Shown here: piece after piece, positions 1 through 10,465 of the stretch
Layout: every line of letters starts with the position of its first letter
Numbering within the stretch: position 1 is the first letter of the stretch
Assembly: GCF_000003195.3 (NCBI RefSeq)
Contig: NC_012879.2
Location: 28,237,180-28,301,179, forward strand
Direction: 5' to 3'
From: Sorghum bicolor
Taxonomy: Eukaryota; Streptophyta; Magnoliopsida; Poales; Poaceae
DNA: 64,000 nucleotides
Made by a program: the position numbers and the translations under genes
The notes under the pieces: generated by a model
Databases searched by the model: none
What the model saw: the letters and a program-made list of their open reading frames with translations, nothing else
What the model was told of the DNA's origin: nothing

Positions 1-22
1 CAGATTCAAGATCAAGATCAAC

Positions 23-3000
23 ATGTCGATCTCTGACCTCGATCAAGACAACGTCATCCCCGTGACGGAAGCTAACCTCAAGGATGAGCAGAAGCAAGCT
101 ATTGCCCAAGCTATGGAAGAGTTCAAGCAGCAATGCCTGAAGTCTTTCAGCATAAACAGGAGCGGCGAAGTGGTCCAGAAAGATGCACTGCCGGCACCAC
201 GGCAGGTCACCTTTGACGCCAACCCTGGCAAGCTTCAAGACATGGTTGATAATGCCATTAATCGAGCGTTGATTAACCAAGCTGGTGTACTATCTAATAC
301 GGTTTTCAACGCCGTGGCAAGAACCTTCAAGGAAGGACAAATCCCGCCGGATTATGTGGGCCCCTCCCATCATCAACCCACGGCACCAGAGGTCACGGCT
401 TCATCGGCTGCTTTGACGAGTGCGAGTGCACAGTCTGCCGTTCCTCCGAATACATTGGGGACTACTGGTGCACTATCTATGCCGATGGCAACTAACCCAC
501 AAATTTCTGTTGGGCAGCATAAACTGACAACAGATATGTTGGCATCGGCAATGTCGGGGTTAACTCTTCCTCCTAGCTGGTGGGGTTATGGTATGCCTCC
601 AGAGTTGACGCCGGGAACATCACAGATAGCTGACATGAGGGGCAAAACTCCTATGACATCGGCACCCTCCAATGTGCCGGTGAACCAGAGTCCTCGGTAT
701 ACCACAACTACTACTGCAAGGCCTCACGCTGGAAATCCTCAAGATTCAATGTTCCAGATGCCTAACGCATCGGCAGAGTCAATGCTGATGCAACAGAGGC
801 CTATGGCCCAGTCAGGGTATGTCAATTCAACGACGGTACCCAATTACCAATCATCGGCAGCACCTATGCCGATGAACGCTAATAATGGATGGCTTGGACA
901 GCAAGCCTTTCCACAGTCGCCCCAGCAGGGTTATCAGACTACAGGGTTCCAGCAAGGACAGGTGTATCCCGGGTTCCAAGGTCAGGGAATTCCCAACCAG
1001 CCAATAAATTTTGGACAGCAACTCGGAGGACAGCCAATTGGTGGACAACAGTTTGGTAGTCCGCAGATTGGAGGACAGGTGACCAATACGATGTTCCATA
1101 CAGGTCACGTCCCGAACAGACACGTGGAGGTTCGCCACCAAATGCCAGATCCGCAGCCGCCTCATCGGCAAGATGCCGATGCGTATTGGGCCGATAAGAT
1201 TGCCGAAGTAATGAGGGAACAATTTGGGATAAAACCCAAAGTCAACACTTATTCTTATCGGACACCGTATCCTCCAGCGTATGATTTGATCCCGCTTCCA
1301 CATCGGTACAAAGTACCGGATTTTACAAAATTTTCCGGACAGGACGATACGTCAACCATGGAGCATGTCAACAGGTTCATTATTCAATGTGGAGAGGCTG
1401 GTAACAGGGACGAATTGAGAGTTCGCCTATTTTCATCATCATTGTCTGGATCGGCCTTTACTTGGTTCATATCATTGCCTCCCAATTCAGTAATTACTTG
1501 GGCCGATCTAGAGAAGCAATTCCACAAATACTTCTTCTCGGGGGTTCATGAGAAGAAGATCACCGACTTGGTCAAGCTGAGGCAACGCAACGATGAGTCG
1601 GTTGAGGGATTTGTGCAGAGGATACGAGAAGTCAAAAATAAATGCTATAGCCTGGTTCTGGATGATCGGCAACTAGCCGATTTGGCTTTCCAGGGTTTGT
1701 TGCCACACATCAGGGATAAGTATGCCTCTCAGGAGTTCGAAAGTTTAAGTCACTTGGTACAGAGGATATCTGATCAAGACACCAAGCCTTTCGAGCCTAA
1801 GAGGGCATGGAATAAGAGAGTCTCATTTGTTGATGAGGCAACAAGCTCAGATTCCGATGAAGAACCAGTAATCGGTTTGGCAGAATGGGTAAAAAACAAG
1901 AAGCCGATGTCTTGTCCTTTTGGGCAGAAGGAACCAGAGAAGTTTGCATTTGACACCGCCAGGGCCGATAGGATATTTGACTTTCTACTTCAGGAAGGTC
2001 AGATCAAATTGTCACCTAACCACGTGATCCCGTCGGCAGAAGAGTTGAAGAGGATGAGGTATTGCAAGTGGCATAATGCAACTTCACATGATACCAATGA
2101 GTGCAAAGTATTCAGACAACAGCTACAATCGGCCATAGAGTCAGGGAGAATCAAGTTTGATAGTTCCAAAGCCCAGAAGCCGATGAAGATAGACCAACAT
2201 CCTTTCCCGACGAACATGTTGGATGCTAAGGGGAAGGCTAAGGTCTTGACGTCGGAGACAGCTGAGAAGAGTGCATCGGTAGATCCTCAGCATCAAGTTA
2301 CTACCGCTGATGCAAGAAGTAAGGGCTTGGTCCAGGAAGGAACTAGCTCAGGAAGAATTCCTCGATCTGGTATTGTCATAACTCATAGAAGGCCTCGAGA
2401 GAGATGGCAACAACGGGAAGATCGGTACCGGCGCCAGCAGGAAGATTATCAACGGGAAGAAGAGAGACGCCGACAGGAGTGGAATCGGCACAGGGATCAT
2501 TGGAATTGCCCATTCTTCATCCATTGTTGGGAGGAAAATATCAAGCTTCCTACTGTCAGAGACTGCCCTGAATGCAACGGTTATGATCGGTACGACAGGA
2601 ACGATCGGCGTTATCATGATGATGAACGACGATTTAATGGGCCGATCAGAGGAAGGGCATCAGTTCATGATCGGCTGGGGGGCAGGCTTAGCGTTCACGA
2701 TCGGCTTGGTGACCGTGTCCAGTATTTTCCCAGGAACCAAGAAGAGCTCGAGGAGATGGCTAATGCGCGGGTTCCCGATGAGTTCATATTTTGCAGAGAT
2801 GCTAACACACATCGTATGGAGTCAAGGGAGAACCGACGCCCGATGGCAAGACAAAGGCCACTTCCTCCGTGGTGCCCTCAAGGATTAACCAAGACACAAA
2901 AAAGGAGGTTGCAACGAGAAAGGCAAGAGGAGTTAAATAAAGGAGAGAGTTCTGAAAGTCGGCAGCCGGCAGACGCTAAGAGGGAAGGTCCATCGGCAGG

Positions 3001-3670
3001 CGTCAACATGGTATTCATGTTGCCGATGGAGTTTCTTGCACCAGCCAGTGACGATGAGTTGGGATTTTCTGATCAGATAGCTCAGTTGGCTCTGGATCCG
3101 ATGACGGCTATCTTTGAGAAACCTGCCGATAACGAGAGGCAGCATCTTAAAGCTTTGTTCCTCAAAGGAAGGGTTGATGGGCAGCCAATGACGAAGATCC
3201 TAGTTGATGGTGGAGCTGCTATTAATATTATGCCGTATGCAGTATATCGGAAGCTTGGGAAAGGGGATCAAGATTTGACCAAGACCGATATGATGCTCAA
3301 AGACTTTGAGGGAAACGTGTCTCCAGTCAAGGGGGCGATATGTGTAGAGTTGACCATCGGCAGCAAAACCTTGCCGACAACTTTTTTCGTGATCAGCGGA
3401 AAAGGTGCCTACAATTTATTATTGGGGAGAGATTGGATTCATGCCAATTGTTGTGTCCCATCTACGATGCACCAGTGCTTGGTTCAGTGGGTAGGTGACA
3501 AGATTGAGATCGTCCCAGGGGATTCTTCTTATGTTATCGCATCGGCAGAAGCGGATACTTATGAAAAGACTAGGTGCATTTCAGGAGAAGTTTGGGAGAA
3601 AGATTTTCTCAAAGTTGCCGATTATGAAATTCCACCGATCCAAGCAGTCGGTTCTGATGATGGTTTTTAA
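23..3670 (+). CDS. gag: Gag-protease polyprotein of element A1
   Basis: A 1215-residue open frame. Residues about 280-360 are Q/G/P-rich low complexity. A retrotransposon gag capsid-like domain covers about 427-583 (starts HRYKVPDFTKFSG). A CX2H...C zinc-knuckle-like motif lies at 681-694. A second C/H-rich motif begins at C829 (CPFFIHC) and ends with CPEC at 848-851, inside an R/E/D-rich basic stretch. The aspartic protease follows, with its active site in LVDGGAAINIMP (D1062). Products would form the virus-like particle and process the polyprotein. The ATG at 23 is the first in the window, but the frame is open upstream to the edge, so the true start could be further left. The stop overlaps the pol ATG as TAATG. 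Confidence 0.93.
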   Translation: MSISDLDQDNVIPVTEANLKDEQKQAIAQAMEEFKQQCLKSFSINRSGEVVQKDALPAPRQVTFDANPGKLQDMVDNAINRALINQAGVLSNTVFNAVARTFKEGQIPPDYVGPSHHQPTAPEVTASSAALTSASAQSAVPPNTLGTTGALSMPMATNPQISVGQHKLTTDMLASAMSGLTLPPSWWGYGMPPELTPGTSQIADMRGKTPMTSAPSNVPVNQSPRYTTTTTARPHAGNPQDSMFQMPNASAESMLMQQRPMAQSGYVNSTTVPNYQSSAAPMPMNANNGWLGQQAFPQSPQQGYQTTGFQQGQVYPGFQGQGIPNQPINFGQQLGGQPIGGQQFGSPQIGGQVTNTMFHTGHVPNRHVEVRHQMPDPQPPHRQDADAYWADKIAEVMREQFGIKPKVNTYSYRTPYPPAYDLIPLPHRYKVPDFTKFSGQDDTSTMEHVNRFIIQCGEAGNRDELRVRLFSSSLSGSAFTWFISLPPNSVITWADLEKQFHKYFFSGVHEKKITDLVKLRQRNDESVEGFVQRIREVKNKCYSLVLDDRQLADLAFQGLLPHIRDKYASQEFESLSHLVQRISDQDTKPFEPKRAWNKRVSFVDEATSSDSDEEPVIGLAEWVKNKKPMSCPFGQKEPEKFAFDTARADRIFDFLLQEGQIKLSPNHVIPSAEELKRMRYCKWHNATSHDTNECKVFRQQLQSAIESGRIKFDSSKAQKPMKIDQHPFPTNMLDAKGKAKVLTSETAEKSASVDPQHQVTTADARSKGLVQEGTSSGRIPRSGIVITHRRPRERWQQREDRYRRQQEDYQREEERRRQEWNRHRDHWNCPFFIHCWEENIKLPTVRDCPECNGYDRYDRNDRRYHDDERRFNGPIRGRASVHDRLGGRLSVHDRLGDRVQYFPRNQEELEEMANARVPDEFIFCRDANTHRMESRENRRPMARQRPLPPWCPQGLTKTQKRRLQRERQEELNKGESSESRQPADAKREGPSAGVNMVFMLPMEFLAPASDDELGFSDQIAQLALDPMTAIFEKPADNERQHLKALFLKGRVDGQPMTKILVDGGAAINIMPYAVYRKLGKGDQDLTKTDMMLKDFEGNVSPVKGAICVELTIGSKTLPTTFFVISGKGAYNLLLGRDWIHANCCVPSTMHQCLVQWVGDKIEIVPGDSSYVIASAEADTYEKTRCISGEVWEKDFLKVADYEIPPIQAVGSDDGF

Positions 3671-6600
3671 TGGATAGATTCGCCGATGACGGGAAATTAG
3701 GCCAGGGATTCACATCGGCCGATGATTTAGTAGAAGTAGATATAGGTAGTGGTGATAAGCCTAGGCCTACTTTTATTAGTGCTAGATTAGATCCTGAGTG
3801 TAAACGGCAGTTAACTAGTTTGTTAAAGGAATATAAAGATTGCTTTGCTTGGGATTATACAGAGATGCCTGGTTTAGACCGATCAATTGTTGAACATCGG
3901 TTACCCATCAAGTCTGGGTTTCGGCCACATCAGCAACCAGCCCGCCGATGTAATCCTAACATTCTACCTGATATTAAGGCCGAAATCACTAAACTTATTG
4001 AAGCTAAGTTTATTCGGCAGTGTCGGTATGCCGAATGGATTTCCAATGTTGTTCCGGTTTACAAGAAGAACGGGAAGCTCCGGGTGTGCATTGATTTCAG
4101 GAATCTCAATAAAGCTACGCCGATGGATGGATACCCAATGCCTGTCGCCGATCTACTAGTTGATGCTGCGGCTGGCCATCGGGTCATCAGCTTCATGGAT
4201 GGTAATGCGGGTTACAATCAAATATTCATGGCAGAGGAGGATATTCCAAAAACCGCATTCAGGTGTCCTGGTCATGTTGGACTATTTGAATGGATAGTCA
4301 TGACTTTTGGGTTAAAGAATGCTGGTGCTACTTATCAAAGGGCTATGAATTTTATATTTCATGAGTTCATCGGCAAGATCGTAGAAATTTATATTGATGA
4401 TGTGGTGGTTAAGTCTGGAGATTTCTCGAAGCATATTGCCGATTTACGAAAAGTGTTGGAGTGCACCAGGAAGCATGGATTGAAGATGAACCCCAACAAG
4501 TGTGCATTTGGCGTATCGGCAGGGCAGTTTCTTGGTTTTATGGTACATCAGAGGGGTATTGAAATTAGTCGAAGATCTATTGATGCCATCAATAAAATAG
4601 TGGCCCCTACCAATAAAACCGAGCTCCAATCCTTGATCGGCAAGGTGAATTTTATCAGAAGATTTATATCGAATTTATCTGGGAGAATTCGTGCTTTCAG
4701 TCCTCTTCTTAAATTGAAAGCCGATCAGGAGTTTGTTTGGGGAAAAGAACAGCAGATGGCTCTAGATGAAATCAAAAGGTATCTAGTAAACCCTCCGGTT
4801 TTAGTTCCACCTCAACAAGGGAAACCCTTCAAATTATATTTATCTACCGATGGATCGGTTATCGGTTCAGCTTTAGTTCAAGAATTTGAAGGGAAAGAGA
4901 GGGTAATTTATTATTTGAGTAGGAGGTTAATTGATGCTGAAATCAGGTATTCGGCCATTGAGAAGCTGTGCTTATGCTTATATTTTTCATGCATCAAGCT
5001 AAGACATTACCTGTTGTCAGCCGAATGTGCTGTTGTTTGCAAAGATGACGTGGTCCGATACATGCTATCTATGCCGATTATGAGTGGTAGAATCGGTAAA
5101 TGGATTTTGGCGCTGTCGGAGTTCGATTTGCGTTACGAATCGGCTAAGGCGGTCAAGGGGCAGGTTATGGCCGATTTCGTAACTCAGCATTGCGGTCTAG
5201 TGGAAACCTGGGAAATTGCACCCTGGACGCTCTTCTTTGATGGATCTACCTGCGACCGGGGGGCAGGAATCGGCATTATATTAGTTTCTCCTAAGGGGAG
5301 GAAGTATGAATTTTCCTTGCCGATTGTTGCTACATCAACAAACAATCAGGCTGAGTATCAAGCTCTGATCAAGGGATTAGAGTTGTTAAGAGAAGTTCGT
5401 GCTGATGCTGTTGAAGTATTCGGAGATTCCATGTTGGTTATAAATCAATTGGCTGGAAGCTATGAGTGCCGAAGTGAAGTTCTCATAACCTATTTCGAGA
5501 GAGGTATACAACTGTTGAAGGAATTCAAGAACTTCCGATTGGAGCATATTCCCCGATTGCATAATGAAGACGCTAATCGGTTAGCCCAGCATGCCTCAGG
5601 ATATCAGCCAATGATTAATGCGACATCGGCAGTCACTGCCGGTGATTGGAGGGAAGAAATTATTGATTATCTAAAAGATCCGTCCAAAAAGGTTGAAAGA
5701 CGGGTTCGATTTCAAGCAACCAAGTATGTGATCCTTGAAAATGAATTGTATTATCGAACTATCGACGGAATTCTTCTCCGATGCCTGGGTGATGATGAAG
5801 CCAGAAGTTTGATGGGAGAAATCCATGAAGGAGTGTGTGGAGCGCATCAGTCAGCTTTTAAGATGAAGTGGATGATTCGAAGGAATGGATATTTTTGGCC
5901 AACCATACTTGAAGATTGCTTTAAATATTTCAAGGGATGTCAAGGTTGTCAAAAGTTCGGTAATATCCAGAGAGCACCTGCATCGGCTATGAATCCCATA
6001 ATAAAACCTTGGCCGTTCCGGGGGTGGGCCATCGATCTGATCGGCCAGATTCATCCACCATCTAGCAAAGGGCATAAATTCATTCTAGTTGCCACTGACT
6101 ATTTCACCAAATGGGTCGAAGCTATTCCCTTGAAGAAAGTCACATCGGCTAATATGATTGATTTTGTGAAGGAGCATATTATTTACCGATTTGGGATTCC
6201 TCAAACGATTACTACCGATCAGGGCACCATGTTCACGTCGGGGGAGTTCGATGAATTTGCAATCGGTATGGGAATTAAAGTGTTGAATTCTTCTCCTTAC
6301 TATGCTCAAGCCAATGGGCAGGCCGAAGCGTCTAACAAGGGAATTATCAAGCTTATTAAACGAAAGATTGAAGAAAATCCTAGGCGGTGGCATACATTGT
6401 TGAATGAAGCACTGTGGTCTTATCGAATGGCTTGTCATGGATCAACCAAGGTGTCACCTTATCAATTGGTGTACGGACATGATGCAGTTTTGCCTTGGGA
6501 GATTAAGGCTGGATCTAGGCGATTATCTTTTCAAGATCAATTGGCTGCCGATGATTATGCCACTTTAATGACTGATGAGTTAGATGATTTAGCAGGACAT

Positions 6601-6903
6601 CGGTTAACGGCTTTAATGAGTATAGAAGAAAATAAGAAGAGAGTTGCCAGATGGTATGATAAAAAGGTGAAGGCTAAGGAGTTTGCCGATAAGGATTTGG
6701 TATGGAAGTTGATTTTGCCAGTCGGAACTAAAAGTTCAAAGTTTGGGAAGTGGTCTCCTAATTGGGAAGGTCCTTATCGGATAAAACGCTCAGCTCCTGG
6801 TAATGCCTATATTCTAGAAACTCTCGAAGGAGTTGAATTTCCCAGAGCATTGAATGGCAAATATTTGAAGAAATACTACCCCAGCATATGGATCGATGCA
6901 TAA
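3670..6903 (+). CDS. pol: Pol polyprotein of A1: RT, RNase H, archaeal-type RNase H, integrase
   Basis: A 1077-residue open frame, in a different frame from gag-pro, whose ATG uses the last base of the gag-pro stop. Reverse transcriptase occupies about 110-300 with the catalytic YIDD at 241-244. The gypsy RNase H follows at about 395-510. The second RNase H at about 520-650 keeps all four acidic residues (D524 in FFDGS, E562, D586, D634), which marks the Tat lineage. Integrase has an HHCC zinc region and a core with D789, D850 and E886, the last two separated by the canonical 35 residues; a C-terminal domain reaches the stop. Every catalytic residue I checked is present, so the enzyme set looks functional. 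It copies genomic RNA to DNA and inserts it. Confidence 0.95.
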   Translation: MDRFADDGKLGQGFTSADDLVEVDIGSGDKPRPTFISARLDPECKRQLTSLLKEYKDCFAWDYTEMPGLDRSIVEHRLPIKSGFRPHQQPARRCNPNILPDIKAEITKLIEAKFIRQCRYAEWISNVVPVYKKNGKLRVCIDFRNLNKATPMDGYPMPVADLLVDAAAGHRVISFMDGNAGYNQIFMAEEDIPKTAFRCPGHVGLFEWIVMTFGLKNAGATYQRAMNFIFHEFIGKIVEIYIDDVVVKSGDFSKHIADLRKVLECTRKHGLKMNPNKCAFGVSAGQFLGFMVHQRGIEISRRSIDAINKIVAPTNKTELQSLIGKVNFIRRFISNLSGRIRAFSPLLKLKADQEFVWGKEQQMALDEIKRYLVNPPVLVPPQQGKPFKLYLSTDGSVIGSALVQEFEGKERVIYYLSRRLIDAEIRYSAIEKLCLCLYFSCIKLRHYLLSAECAVVCKDDVVRYMLSMPIMSGRIGKWILALSEFDLRYESAKAVKGQVMADFVTQHCGLVETWEIAPWTLFFDGSTCDRGAGIGIILVSPKGRKYEFSLPIVATSTNNQAEYQALIKGLELLREVRADAVEVFGDSMLVINQLAGSYECRSEVLITYFERGIQLLKEFKNFRLEHIPRLHNEDANRLAQHASGYQPMINATSAVTAGDWREEIIDYLKDPSKKVERRVRFQATKYVILENELYYRTIDGILLRCLGDDEARSLMGEIHEGVCGAHQSAFKMKWMIRRNGYFWPTILEDCFKYFKGCQGCQKFGNIQRAPASAMNPIIKPWPFRGWAIDLIGQIHPPSSKGHKFILVATDYFTKWVEAIPLKKVTSANMIDFVKEHIIYRFGIPQTITTDQGTMFTSGEFDEFAIGMGIKVLNSSPYYAQANGQAEASNKGIIKLIKRKIEENPRRWHTLLNEALWSYRMACHGSTKVSPYQLVYGHDAVLPWEIKAGSRRLSFQDQLAADDYATLMTDELDDLAGHRLTALMSIEENKKRVARWYDKKVKAKEFADKDLVWKLILPVGTKSSKFGKWSPNWEGPYRIKRSAPGNAYILETLEGVEFPRALNGKYLKKYYPSIWIDA

Positions 6904-6914
6904 AAGGTTAAGTA

Positions 6915-6997
6915 CCGATAACATTCCTATCGGCTGAATTTAAATGTTCAAGGGCAGACTTAACGTTTCAAAAGATGCCGATAATAGTCTTATCGGC
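6915..6997. repeat. Two hairpins in the spacer between pol and the antisense gene (A1)
   Basis: The 145 bp between the pol stop (6903) and the antisense stop (7049) hold two inverted repeats. One is CCGATA-7nt-TATCGG at 6915-6933. The other is GCCGATA-7nt-TATCGGC at 6977-6997. They sit exactly between convergent genes, and the same pair is in A2. A role in 3'-end formation or RNA stability is inference. Confidence 0.8.
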
Positions 6998-7048
6998 TAG
7001 ACTAAAAGATAAAAACGGAGAAATAAAGATGTGTCGTTGGTGAAAGCT

Positions 7049-10000
7049 TCAAGTGTTCAGCAGTGCCTGGATTGCAGATATGGCGCGCAGCCGAATTTGG
7101 TTGGCTGTCTCTATCTCTTTGATATCGTCATCGGCAGAACCTTCAATCGGCTTCAATTTCCTCTTCAGTTGCAGCGCTTTACGACCATGGATGTTTCGTT
7201 CCTGTTCAAGATGCTTGATGGTCTCCGGCAGCTGACTATCTTCTTGTTGGGCTTGGGACAGGGCGTCTTCTACTTGCTTGAGTTCAGCCAGCAGAGCTTC
7301 TCTTTTGGCCGATAGATCGGACATTTTCTGCTTCAGTGCGTCACCTGAGGACTTTAAGATGCCAATGTTCTTATGTTTCTCATCGGCTAAAAGTTTTTCT
7401 TTTATCATCTCCTCAGAAAGTTGGATTTGAGCAGCTCTGTCGGCAAGGCGTCGGGTAGCTCTCTGGTACTGTAACTGACGACTTTCTAGATGTGCAGCGT
7501 GGAAGAGTGCTTCTTCGGCATCGGCAGGGATTTGGCCTCTAAGAGTCTTGAACAGGGCCTTGGCTGGGTCAGAATCATCGACCAGTTGAGTTGTGTCTTG
7601 ATGGAGTATGGCCGATAGCTCCTCCAACCTAGCTTTGGTTTCTGCCGATACAATTCCAACTGCCCGAGAAGAGCTTGCTTCCTCGCCTTCTTCTTCAAAG
7701 ATGTCAATAGCGAAGGAAAATAAGCTGTCGGGAGAATCTTGTTCCTGAAAATGAAAATGAAATAGGTCAATTTTATGGTCAAAGCGTCGGCAGATGATAC
7801 CGATGGAAAAGTGGATGACTTACTTGCTTCAGGGCAATTTCCTGCCTTTGACTCAGAGAGGCTGAAGGAGCTGCAGGTTGATCGGCAGATGTTGCCGATA
7901 GAATGATATCGCCTGAAAGAAGACAGGAAGGATTATAAGAAGAAATGAAAATAAGTTTATCGGTAGGAGTATTGTTGGGATATGTTACCCGGAAGAGGAA
8001 CAACAGTTGTTTGAACTGAGGAAACCGCCGATGACATAACTGGACCTGCCGGGCCAGTTGTTTGTTCGCCTACGTCAGATAATGCGCCTGCCGTTTGAGG
8101 TACTTCTTGCTGAGGTTCTTCAGTCTGTAGTGCTTCCTGTATTGATTGAGGAGATGTTCCTTGCTGTGCTTGGACTCCTGGAGGAGAAGGAGAGGGTTCC
8201 ACCGGGATTGGAAACACCGGAGGAGGGGGAGAAGTTGCCACTTTCTGACGCTTTGTTCCAGTCTTAACACCTTGGACGCCTTTCCTCTTTGGCTGGCTAG
8301 ACTGGGGGAGATCGGCACCTTGACGTTTGGCTTTTGCCGATGCACCAGTTTGCTGCAACAACGATAAAGAGTTTATGAGCACAGATAACCGATATAAAGA
8401 TAGTCAGCATAAATAAAAAGGGGTTTTAAACAGATTGCCTTGAAAGCTTGCGCCAGAGTGGAAGCAGTTACCGTTGGTGATGTCTGAGTTTTCCTGGTGG
8501 TAACTTTCTTGAGACGCGCACCCCGGTGTACAATGGAGGCCAGAGTGGGAGCATTGTGGCCGATTGAGGAGATCGGGCCTGATGGGAATAAGTCGATCGG
8601 CTTGCCACTCCTGCTGACCGATGGGGGGGTGTTATCAATCTGCAAAAAGAATACAGGGGTAAATTATCGATGGGAATAGTATTGGAAAATGAGACATCGG
8701 TTTAAAACACTTACAGTGTCGTCAGGAACTTCGTATTCGGGGTCGATCATGCCGCGGTATGAGAGAGCCGATCTGCAGAATAAATTCTCCTTCCATTCTG
8801 CCCACCATAGCTTGTATGCTTGAGTGATAAACGCAGCTGGAACCCATTCTGACAGATCTACATCTGTATCGGCATTTGGTGGTAACTGGGCTACTCGAGT
8901 CCACTCGAGGAGATTAGCGATGGGTTCTCTGGGCTTTATTACATCGGCATAAGGAAGTGCAATCGGCAATTGGCCGAAAGCCAGCTGGCGAGCTAATGCC
9001 GATGGATTATAGAATTCATAGGTTTGGGGAGAGGTTTTCGTGCTGCCGAAGAAGTTCACTGGTATGGCTCTGGGAGTCACGATTGCCATCATCGCCTCAT
9101 TGTCCCTATCAAGAGCGTCGTCGAATGGGTTGAAGGTCAGAGGGAGCATGCTATCTGGGTCGTCATAAGCCAGCCATGGTCGTTCATCTCTGGCCAGACC
9201 CTCATACAGCGTTTCGAAGAATCGGCCGATCTGATCCGGAGCGTTCCCTGAACCGGGTAAAACTATAACAGCTTCGCCGAAGTTCAGGGGGGCACGTGTT
9301 GCCGATTCCTCTTCGCCCAACACATGGTTCTCGGCTATATCTCTTGGGAAGTGCTGAGAAAACAAGTTGAGATCAAGACGCTTGTGCAGGTGCAGATTGA
9401 GCCACATATTAATAAACCACCAAGGGCCTCCCAAGTTGCCGATAGGTTGGCCGAGTAGGAGTTTCTGAACCACCTGATGAAGGAGGTGATAAACAGCGCC
9501 GAGCAAATAGCGGCCGAGAGGAAATTGACCACCGCTAGCCAGTCTTTCTGCTGCCGATAAGTAGACAGAAGTCGGTCCTGCCGATCGACCACAGAATACA
9601 AACTTGTCTAGCCACATGTTCAGAAAGGTGGTTTGTTCCTTTATGGTGACAGGTCCTCTCCCGCGGTACTTCTGGATGTACCCTGACCAGCCGCCGATAG
9701 CGCGAGTCTCCACTTTGGCGCTGGGGGCGGTATCGAAAAAGTGGGTGCTATCGGCAGAAGATATGTCTAACCCAGTGAGCATGGCTACATCGGCAAGGGT
9801 AGGGGAAGCAGGGCCGTGGCCAAAAACAAAAGCGTTGAGAGTATCTGACCAGAAGTAAGATGCGGCTATCAGCAACGACTCGTTCCTGTGCATATCGGCA
9901 ATGGACAGCCTAATGCATTGAGCTAATTTCCTCTCACCCCATTGAATTTCATAAGAGTTGCTGACCCTCAAGAACCAGTCTTTCCACCCTACAGTAGGGC

Positions 10001-10317
10001 TAGGCCAAGAACGAAAGGTGTCTTTCCATAGATCTAGAGCAAAGTTTTCAGCTCTAAAGGGAATCCTGTTGGTTTCTGCGTTGATAAGGTCGGTTGGATC
10101 TGGATCCCCTAGAGGGCCGAGACATTGAAGATGTGGTTGATCGGTAGGAATGACAATTTTGTTGGATAATTCCTGGTGTTTTGGGGAATAAAGATACAAA
10201 GAAAAAGAGGAAGGAAAATATTCGGTAAGGTAAATCGCAGATGAACAGGAATGCAGGAAAAAGGTACAGCGGATGAGATGAAAGTCTGACCTCAGGGACG
10301 ACGAAGCCGACGGCCAT
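7049..10317 (-). CDS. Spliced antisense gene of A1: plant mobile domain protein with coiled-coil tail
   Basis: Read on the minus strand I assemble six coding exons: 10317-10291, 10172-8715, 8639-8439, 8352-7989, 7912-7824 and 7744-7049, giving 944 codons with no stop. Introns are 75-118 nt, begin with GT (intron 3 with GC) and end with CAG. Exon 1 encodes MAVGFVVPE and uses the first ATG after the TATA box. Exon 2 (486 codons) is a plant mobile domain (PMD, aminotransferase-like family), with WKDWFLRVS and FGHGPASPTLADVAMLTGLD. Exons 3-5 are basic and P/Q/S-rich with a bipartite nuclear-signal-like PKRKGVQGVKTGTKRQK. Exon 6 is acidic at its start, then a long coiled coil. PMD proteins occur in transposons and in host MAIL1/MAIN-type factors. 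Antisense introns survive because the genomic RNA is the other strand. Expression is not shown by sequence alone. Confidence 0.85.
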
Positions 10318-10465
10318 CTTGTCGTGAGGGGGGCGCTGGAAGACGCCGGAGTTGACGAAGAAGAATGCTTGTCGGAGATCTTGAGGATTGAGAATGGCGC
10401 CGCCGCTGGAAAAGTGAAGTTGGATGGCAGGATGATGTAATGGGGGAAGAGTACCCAAGAAGGAG

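Noticed and set aside
2583..2888. Second plus-strand frame within gag
   Set aside because: Lies wholly inside the gag-pro frame, resembles nothing known, and has no separate signal.
7031..7315. Plus-strand reading frame overlapping the antisense gene end
   Set aside because: It is the shadow of exon 6 of the minus-strand gene, whose coiled-coil frame is conserved in A2.
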